64,000 nucleotides of DNA from Marinobacter sp. JH2 (GTDB lineage Bacteria; Pseudomonadota; Gammaproteobacteria; Pseudomonadales; Oleiphilaceae), in contig NZ_CP037934.1 of NCBI RefSeq assembly GCF_004353225.1, positions 2,790,001 through 2,854,000 on the forward strand, in the 5' to 3' direction. The notes beneath the pieces were generated by a model. The model searched no databases, was not told the DNA's origin, and worked only from the letters and a program-made list of their open reading frames with translations. This document shows positions 58,750 to 64,000 of the stretch, piece by piece. Made by a program: the position numbers and the translations under genes. Positions within the stretch are counted from its first letter, which is position 1; the number at the start of each line of letters is the position of its first letter.

Positions 58750-60215
58750 AACTGCAACAGGCTCCTTAGCCGATCGGTATCCAAACAGGTTTCTACTTGA
58801 TCCGCCAAACGATCTAACTGCTGTAAACGGTGGTTCTGGTAATCTACCGCCTGCGCAACCGTTTGGTTCAAACCCGCCCAAGTCAAAATAGCATCACAGG
58901 CTTCAGGCGCATCAAACAGGCCATGTATATAGGTGCCGGCTATCTGGTCATCGTGACTGACCGCACCATCCGGCCGGCCTTCCAGTTCTGCAAAAGGGCG
59001 AGCCAGTGCTGGGCCTTCGGTAATCCCGTTGTGCATTTCATAGCCCTGCATCGCCACGCTTGTATTCGCCCCGGCCACGCTCGCCGTCAAGGTGCCGGAC
59101 ACCTGCTTCAGCTGTTTCCCGGCCACCATTCGCGTGGTCATTTCGATCAGCCCCAAGCCCTCAGTGCGACCGATTTCGCCCTCGAGGCCGTCAGGATCGT
59201 CTACCCACTGCCCCAGCATCTGGAATCCACCGCAAATCCCCAGCACTTTTCCGCCATAGCGCAGGTGTTTTCGCAGGGCACCCTGCCAGCCCTGCTGCTT
59301 CAGCCACTGCAAATCGTGACGGGTACTTTTACTGCCCGGCAGGACAATCAAATCGGAGGGAGGTATGGGCTGATCGGGGCCAACAAAGGTAAGATTTACA
59401 CCCGGATGCAGCCGCAACGGGTCAAAGTCATTGTGATTGCTGATGCGCGGCAGTACCGGCACCACCACGTTCAACGCGCCGGCTTGGCTATCGCCTTCAG
59501 TGCTGACACTGTCTTCGGAATCCACCACCAACCCGTGCAGGAATGGCAACACGCCGAAGACCGGCTTGCTTGTGTGCGTTTCAAGCCAGTCGAGCCCCGG
59601 CTCCAACAGCGCAATATCGCCCCGGAAGCGGTTGATGATGTAGCCCGCCGTTCTTGCCCGCTCGGTTTCAGACAGCAACTCGAGGGTACCGACCAGCTGT
59701 GCGAAAACACCGCCTTTGTCGATATCACCCACCAACAGCACCGGGCAATCCGCTGCTTCGGCAAAGCCCATATTGGCAATGTCGTTGGCTCGTAGATTAA
59801 TCTCCGCTGGGCTGCCGGCACCTTCGGCAATGATCACGTCGTAGCGCCCACTCAGCGCACGCCAGCTGGCCATCACCGACGCCATGGCTTCAGCCTTGTA
59901 GGCGTGATAATCCAAGGCATCCATATTACCGTGAACTTTGCCTCGCAAGATCACCTGGGCGCCGCAGTCACTTTGAGGCTTCAGCAGCACCGGGTTCATA
60001 TCACTGTGGGGTTCAAGGCCGCACGCTAAGGCCTGCAGAGCGGTGGAGCGGCCAATCTCGCCGCCATCCACCGTTACCGCACTGTTCAACGCCATGTTTT
60101 GAGGCTTGAACGGCGCAACCGATACACCCTGGCGTGCCAGCCAGCGGCAAAGAGCAGCGACGACGGTGGTTTTCCCTGCATCCGACGTGGTGCCCTGAAC
60201 CATCAACGTGGGCAT
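58746..60215 (-). CDS. cobQ: Cobyric acid synthase
   Basis: A 489-aa ATP-dependent amidotransferase (CobQ/CbiP) that amidates adenosylcobyrinate a,c-diamide. The N-terminal ATPase motif is [20 protein letters not shown], followed by [12 protein letters not shown]. The glutamine amidotransferase domain has the nucleophile in [13 protein letters not shown]. Its start directly abuts the cobO stop. Confidence 0.95.
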   Translation of the reverse strand: MPTLMVQGTTSDAGKTTVVAALCRWLARQGVSVAPFKPQNMALNSAVTVDGGEIGRSTALQALACGLEPHSDMNPVLLKPQSDCGAQVILRGKVHGNMDALDYHAYKAEAMASVMASWRALSGRYDVIIAEGAGSPAEINLRANDIANMGFAEAADCPVLLVGDIDKGGVFAQLVGTLELLSETERARTAGYIINRFRGDIALLEPGLDWLETHTSKPVFGVLPFLHGLVVDSEDSVSTEGDSQAGALNVVVPVLPRISNHNDFDPLRLHPGVNLTFVGPDQPIPPSDLIVLPGSKSTRHDLQWLKQQGWQGALRKHLRYGGKVLGICGGFQMLGQWVDDPDGLEGEIGRTEGLGLIEMTTRMVAGKQLKQVSGTLTASVAGANTSVAMQGYEMHNGITEGPALARPFAELEGRPDGAVSHDDQIAGTYIHGLFDAPEACDAILTWAGLNQTVAQAVDYQNHRLQQLDRLADQVETCLDTDRLRSLLQL

Positions 60216-60827
60216 TTACAGCTCTACACCCTTCTGAGCTTTGATGCCTTGGTCTTTGAAGGCGTGCTTCACTACGCCCATTTCTGTGACGGTATCGGCC
60301 AGATCAATCAATTCTTGGGGTGCACTGCGGCCGGTTACAACGACGTGCTGCATATCCGGACGGCCCTGCAGATCGTCCAGCACCCGGTCGAGGTCAATGT
60401 ATTCGTATTTGAGAGCAATGTTCAGCTCGTCCAGCAAGATCAAGTCGTAGCTGTCGTCTTTCAACATGGCCGCGGTGATGTCCCAAGCCTCGTTGGCGCT
60501 CTTAACATCCTGCTCCCGATCTTGGGTATCCCAAGTGTAGCCTTGGCCCATAACATGGTAAGTGACATTCGGCAGATCTCTGAAGAAAGCTTCTTCACCG
60601 GTGCTGAACGCCCCTTTTATGAACTGCACAATGCCTACCTTCATGCCATGCCCCAAAGCCCGAGCCACCATGCCGAAGCCGGAGCTACTTTTGCCCTTAC
60701 CGGGACCGGTCAGCACCAGTAACACACCTTGCTCTTTCTGAGCCCGAGCGATGCGGTCCTGCATGATTTTTTGCTTGGCCGCCATGCGCTTGGCGTGGCG
60801 TTCGGGGTCTTTAGCGCGTTCACGCAT
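60216..60827 (-). CDS. cobO: Corrinoid adenosyltransferase
   Basis: A 203-aa CobO/BtuR/CobA-type enzyme that adenosylates cob(I)yrinic acid a,c-diamide. The P-loop is LVLTGPGKGKSSSGFGMVAR, followed by VQFIKGAFSTGE and LILLDELNIALKY, all family hallmarks. AAGGAG precedes the ATG, which lies 8 bases inside the 3' end of cobB. Confidence 0.95.
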   Translation of the reverse strand: MRERAKDPERHAKRMAAKQKIMQDRIARAQKEQGVLLVLTGPGKGKSSSGFGMVARALGHGMKVGIVQFIKGAFSTGEEAFFRDLPNVTYHVMGQGYTWDTQDREQDVKSANEAWDITAAMLKDDSYDLILLDELNIALKYEYIDLDRVLDDLQGRPDMQHVVVTGRSAPQELIDLADTVTEMGVVKHAFKDQGIKAQKGVEL

Positions 60828-62151
60828 AGGTCTTCTCCTTGTCAGTGCAGAAAGTCAGCGCCTGTCCGCGAAAAATAGCGGCTACCAATTCTGGGGCTGA
60901 CGGGAAATAACCGTGGAAATAGCTGGCCACCAAAGCATTTTGGCAGAAAACGGCCTCACCGCCGGTGCCTGCTTGCTTATGGCTATAAGCAGATGGCTGC
61001 CACGAGGTATCCAGCGTAGAGCGATGGAACGTGTGGCCTCGCAAATCGCCTTGCTCCGTTTTCAGACTGTGCATGCCGATGCCTTGCAAACGCTTAGCCA
61101 TAGCCGCGCGGCCCGGTATCAGGCCATACAGCGAATGCACCACGTCGTCTTTATCCGACAGTTCTTGCGCACAGGCCATTAAGCCACCGCATTCCGCCAA
61201 TATCGGCTTACCCGCGCCATGAAAGGCACGAATTGAATTCGCCATCGCGGTATTCTCCGCCAGCGTATTGCCATGCAGCTCCGGGTACCCGCCGGGAAGC
61301 CAAAGGGCGTCCGCGGGCGGCAATTCCGAGTCATCCAGCGGGGAGAAATAGTACAGTTCAGCGCCCATGGCTTGCAGTAATTCAGTGTTGGCGCGATAGA
61401 TAAAGCTGAAGGCGGCGTCACGAGCGATCGCAATACGCACGCCGGCCAGCAGTGCTTGGGGCCGATTTACCGATTCAACTGCGGGAATCTCCACCGCTTT
61501 TGGCAATTCGTCGAGCCCCGCCTCTTTCAACACTTGGGCAGCGTCATCCAGTTTCTGGTCGAGATTACCGAGCTCTGCCGGTTGCGTTAGCCCCAGATGT
61601 CGCTCGGGTATGTTCATGGCATCGTTTCTGGGAATAGCCCCTAACAAACGAACACCTTCAGGCAGCCGCTCTTTCAGCATTTCACCATGGCGAGGGCTAC
61701 CAATTTTATTCGCAATCACGTCATAAATTGATAGCTCCGGGTCAAAGCGGACAAGACCCAACACGAGAGCACCAAAGGTTTGAGCCATGCCGCCTGCGTC
61801 GATAACGGGCAGGGCTGGAATACCCATAAGTTTCGCCAAATCAGCACTGGATGGATCGCCGTCAAACAATCCCATCGCGCCTTCGATCAAAATGAGGTCC
61901 GCATCTTGTGCTGCCTCAGCCAACCGCCAGCGGCACTCATCTTCTCCGGTCATCCAAGGGTGTAACTGATAGACGGGGTGTCCGGATGCAACTTCCAGCA
62001 CCATCGGGTCGAGATAATCCGGCCCGTGCTTAAACACTCGCACCTTACGCCCGGCATTCCGGTGTAGACGGGCCAATGCCGCTGTCACCATGGATTTCCC
62101 CTGCCCCGAGGCGGGGCCGGTAATCATGACTGCCGGGACGAACTTGTTCAT
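60820..62151 (-). CDS. cobB: Cobyrinate a,c-diamide synthase
   Basis: A 443-aa CobB/CbiA amidotransferase. The N-terminal P-loop is MITGPASGQGKSMVTAALAR. The DLILIEGAMGLFDG motif and the glutamine amidotransferase Cys in ILAECGGLMACAQEL complete the active sites. The cobB-cobO-cobQ-bluB order follows the biochemical order of the late pathway. btuD ends 22 bp upstream on the same strand. Confidence 0.95.
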   Translation of the reverse strand: MNKFVPAVMITGPASGQGKSMVTAALARLHRNAGRKVRVFKHGPDYLDPMVLEVASGHPVYQLHPWMTGEDECRWRLAEAAQDADLILIEGAMGLFDGDPSSADLAKLMGIPALPVIDAGGMAQTFGALVLGLVRFDPELSIYDVIANKIGSPRHGEMLKERLPEGVRLLGAIPRNDAMNIPERHLGLTQPAELGNLDQKLDDAAQVLKEAGLDELPKAVEIPAVESVNRPQALLAGVRIAIARDAAFSFIYRANTELLQAMGAELYYFSPLDDSELPPADALWLPGGYPELHGNTLAENTAMANSIRAFHGAGKPILAECGGLMACAQELSDKDDVVHSLYGLIPGRAAMAKRLQGIGMHSLKTEQGDLRGHTFHRSTLDTSWQPSAYSHKQAGTGGEAVFCQNALVASYFHGYFPSAPELVAAIFRGQALTFCTDKEKTYA

Positions 62152-62173
62152 AGTTTCACCATTGTCATCGTTA

Positions 62174-62947
62174 TTAACCGGAGCTCACAGGAACAAACAC
62201 CGGTGCGCCGTCGGCCTCTACGGTCACCAGTTTTTGGTTATACAATTGTTCAAGTGCGGATGGTTTCAACATACTGTCAGCGGGCCCCCAACAAGCATCA
62301 CCGTTGGGGTAAAGCAGCAACACATGGCTACACCACCGTGCGGCCAGGTTCAGGTCGTGCAGGCACATAAACACGGCCTTTCCGGTAACAGACTGGCTTC
62401 TAAGCAGACGCATGACTTTGACCTGATGGTGTAAGTCCAGATGGTTCGTCGGCTCATCAAGCAACCAGATGTCGGGGTTCTGGGTCATCAGTGTTGCGAT
62501 CGCAACCCGCTGACGCTCACCGCCCGACAAGGTACTGAGCAAACGGTCAGACAAATGATCAACATCCATCGTCGCCAATGCCTGTTGCGCGCGAGTTTGA
62601 TCATCAGCTTGCTCGTTTTCCCAAGGCGACAACCATGGGTGACGCCCAATCAATGCGGTTTCCATAACCGTTGCAGGGAAACTGTCTTGACGCTCCTGAA
62701 ACACCAAGCCCAGCTGCTGCGCTACGTCACGACGCTTTAGCTCTATCAGAGGCGAATCGTTCAATACAACTCGGCCACTGCGTGCAGGTAACAAACCAGC
62801 GAGGGTATGCAACAGAGTGGTTTTTCCGGCCCCATTAGGGCCCAACACGCCCCACGTCTGACCGGGTTTCACACTCAAATTAAGAGGAAAACCGTCTGCT
62901 CTACCGGGCACATTGATGATCAGATCGCAAGTATGCAGCGTGCTCAT
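62174..62947 (-). CDS. btuD: Vitamin B12 ABC transporter ATP-binding protein
   Basis: A 257-aa ABC ATPase. The Walker A is LGPNGAGKTTLLHTLAGLLP, the signature LSGGERQRVAIATLM, and Walker B is IWLLDEPTNHLDLHH. It belongs to the FecE/BtuD subfamily. Context with btuC and cob genes supports cobalamin import over siderophore import. It shares one base with the btuC stop. Confidence 0.9.
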   Translation of the reverse strand: MSTLHTCDLIINVPGRADGFPLNLSVKPGQTWGVLGPNGAGKTTLLHTLAGLLPARSGRVVLNDSPLIELKRRDVAQQLGLVFQERQDSFPATVMETALIGRHPWLSPWENEQADDQTRAQQALATMDVDHLSDRLLSTLSGGERQRVAIATLMTQNPDIWLLDEPTNHLDLHHQVKVMRLLRSQSVTGKAVFMCLHDLNLAARWCSHVLLLYPNGDACWGPADSMLKPSALEQLYNQKLVTVEADGAPVFVPVSSG

Positions 62948-63906
62948 TAACGGCTCCGGTGCAGTAGATACAGGAAGGTCGGTACGCCCAGTAATGCGGT
63001 AATTACACCCACGGGAAGCTGCTCAGGCGCGATCACAGTGCGGGCGAGGGTATCCGCCAAGACAAGCAGAGTGCCGCCGGCCAAGGCACTGGCCGGCAAA
63101 ATAATGCGCTGGTCGTTGCCCAGTACCAGACGAAGCATATGCGGCACAATCAGGCCTACGAACCCGATACTGCCTGCTGTCGTTACCGCCGTCGCGGTCA
63201 GCAGGCTGGCGAGCACATAAATAGTCCACTCAAGCGGGCGAACCGATACTCCGAGTACCGCTGCCTGCATCGGGCCACGCGCCAACACGTTCAGATTTCT
63301 GGCAAGCGGCATAATCACCAGAATAGCCAGCACAAGCACCATCACCGCTGGCCAAGGGGTACGAGCGTAGGAAACATCTCCCATCAGCCAGTAAAGCATG
63401 CCGGGTAGTTTGTATGATGGGGTAATGGCCAGCATCAGCGTAATCACGGCTCCCCAGCCAGCCGCCACCACAACACCCGTCAGCAGCAGACGCGAGGCGG
63501 TCCAACTGCCGGTACCATGGGCAAGACCGAACACCAACACCATTGCCAACATGGCGCCGGCGAAGGCTGAGCCAGAGATCAGCAACGCCCCCATCCCTGT
63601 CAGCATCGCCAACAGCGCACCAACCGCGGCACCTCCGGACAGCCCCAGCACATACGGGTCAGCCAACGGGTTGCGCAGCAGCACCTGCATCAAGGCTCCC
63701 GCCACTGCTAACAGACCACCAGTCGCAAATGCGGCAAGGGTACGTGGCAGGCGCAACTCCAGCAGCAAGGTCTGGTTCAGCTTGCTGCCCTCACCCTGAA
63801 TGACAGCCCAGAGTTCCGAAGGTGCAACCGTTACGCTGCCTATCGCCAGCGCCAACATGAAAGCAGCCAAAGAAATCCCACTGAGCACCAACAAAGATCT
63901 TGTCAT
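62947..63906 (-). CDS. btuC: Vitamin B12 ABC transporter permease
   Basis: A 319-aa inner-membrane permease of the FecCD/BtuC family with about ten helices. It has LRLPRTLAAFATGGLLAVAG, LMQVLLRNPLADPYVLGLSG, VGLIVPHMLRLVLGNDQR and the C-terminal PEQLPVGVITALLGVPTFLY. It pairs with btuD and an upstream substrate-binding gene. The import of cobalamin is inferred from neighbours. Confidence 0.9.
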   Translation of the reverse strand: MTRSLLVLSGISLAAFMLALAIGSVTVAPSELWAVIQGEGSKLNQTLLLELRLPRTLAAFATGGLLAVAGALMQVLLRNPLADPYVLGLSGGAAVGALLAMLTGMGALLISGSAFAGAMLAMVLVFGLAHGTGSWTASRLLLTGVVVAAGWGAVITLMLAITPSYKLPGMLYWLMGDVSYARTPWPAVMVLVLAILVIMPLARNLNVLARGPMQAAVLGVSVRPLEWTIYVLASLLTATAVTTAGSIGFVGLIVPHMLRLVLGNDQRIILPASALAGGTLLVLADTLARTVIAPEQLPVGVITALLGVPTFLYLLHRSR

Positions 63907-63945
63907 AGTGCAGGCACCTGTTCACCCAGGTTTTTGCGGGTTTTA

Positions 63946-64000
63946 CTAGCGTCCACGGGCAACGTCCAGCCTTTGGCAAATATCACGACTCGCTTCAAGA
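63946..64000 (-). CDS. C-terminus of probable cobalamin substrate-binding protein (partial)
   Basis: Minus-strand reading ends LEASRDICQRLDVARGR before a TAG at 63948-63946. The amphipathic helix with its Leu-Cys-x-x-Leu pattern resembles the last helix of BtuF-like binding proteins. The position directly before btuC (39 bp) is where btuF usually lies. Only 18 codons are visible, so this is tentative. Confidence 0.4.
   Translation of the reverse strand, partial: LEASRDICQRLDVARGR

Noticed and set aside
58048-63906. A cobalamin riboswitch for the cob/btu genes
   Set aside because: The operon is read from beyond the right edge, and no B12-box-like region was seen between genes inside the window; any riboswitch would lie outside it.

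Overview
The window looks like chromosomal DNA of a marine gammaproteobacterium, most likely Marinobacter or a close relative. This is inferred from gene content: a complete pel exopolysaccharide operon, a sodium-type (PomAB) flagellar motor pair, a RegB/RegA-like redox two-component system, an N-type ATPase operon and a salvage/late-step cobalamin cluster. No phylogeny could be run. Coding density is very high. No gap exceeds 300 bases, and no tRNA, rRNA, CRISPR array, insertion sequence or prophage gene was seen.

Layout. 1-6.6 kb is housekeeping and accessory: a chemoreceptor cut by the window edge, a CDF-like transporter with a divergent LysR regulator, a DUF3565 protein, RarD, a YchJ-like SEC-C protein, a hotdog thioesterase, cytochrome c' and a cytochrome b561. 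A short remnant of a GGDEF domain lies at about 4.7 kb. 6.8-18.5 kb is the intact, tightly coupled pelABCDEFG operon, which makes and exports the Pel polysaccharide under c-di-GMP control through PelD. It is followed by an FAD oxidoreductase of the carotenoid-desaturase type and a DUF1232 protein. 20.9-22.6 kb is pomAB, with its 3' end overlapping an RND efflux pump and adaptor (22.5-26.9 kb, minus). A small potassium channel, a TonB-dependent copper receptor with a clear terminator, and gdhA follow; gdhA is coupled to a PPDK_N-domain protein. Next come RegB/RegA-like regulators, then a SulP transporter and a persulfide-dioxygenase-like MBL enzyme (minus).

38.3-44.9 kb is the most unusual block. 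A minus-strand operon encodes a thermostable-hemolysin-family protein, an AMP-forming ligase fused to a heme-oxygenase-like (TenA/PqqC/HDO) domain, a short-chain dehydrogenase and a secreted TPR protein. It diverges from a QseBC/PmrAB-like two-component system. Between them lie three CTTAAG-N5-CTTAAG-type boxes spaced 33-34 bp apart, with -10-like hexamers outside the outer two. This looks like a self-contained regulon around an uncharacterised acyl-modifying pathway.

46.7-58.0 kb is a plus-strand run of 13 genes: a YfcC/ArcD-like antiporter, arcA, arcB and arcC, then the N-ATPase genes atpDCQRBEFAG. Gaps are 34 bp or less, so the arginine deiminase pathway (an ATP source) and an ATP-driven ion pump are probably co-expressed. 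58.0-64.0 kb (minus) is bluB-cobQ-cobO-cobB-btuD-btuC and the tail of a probable btuF. cobS stands apart at 45 kb, next to a Tag-like DNA glycosylase.
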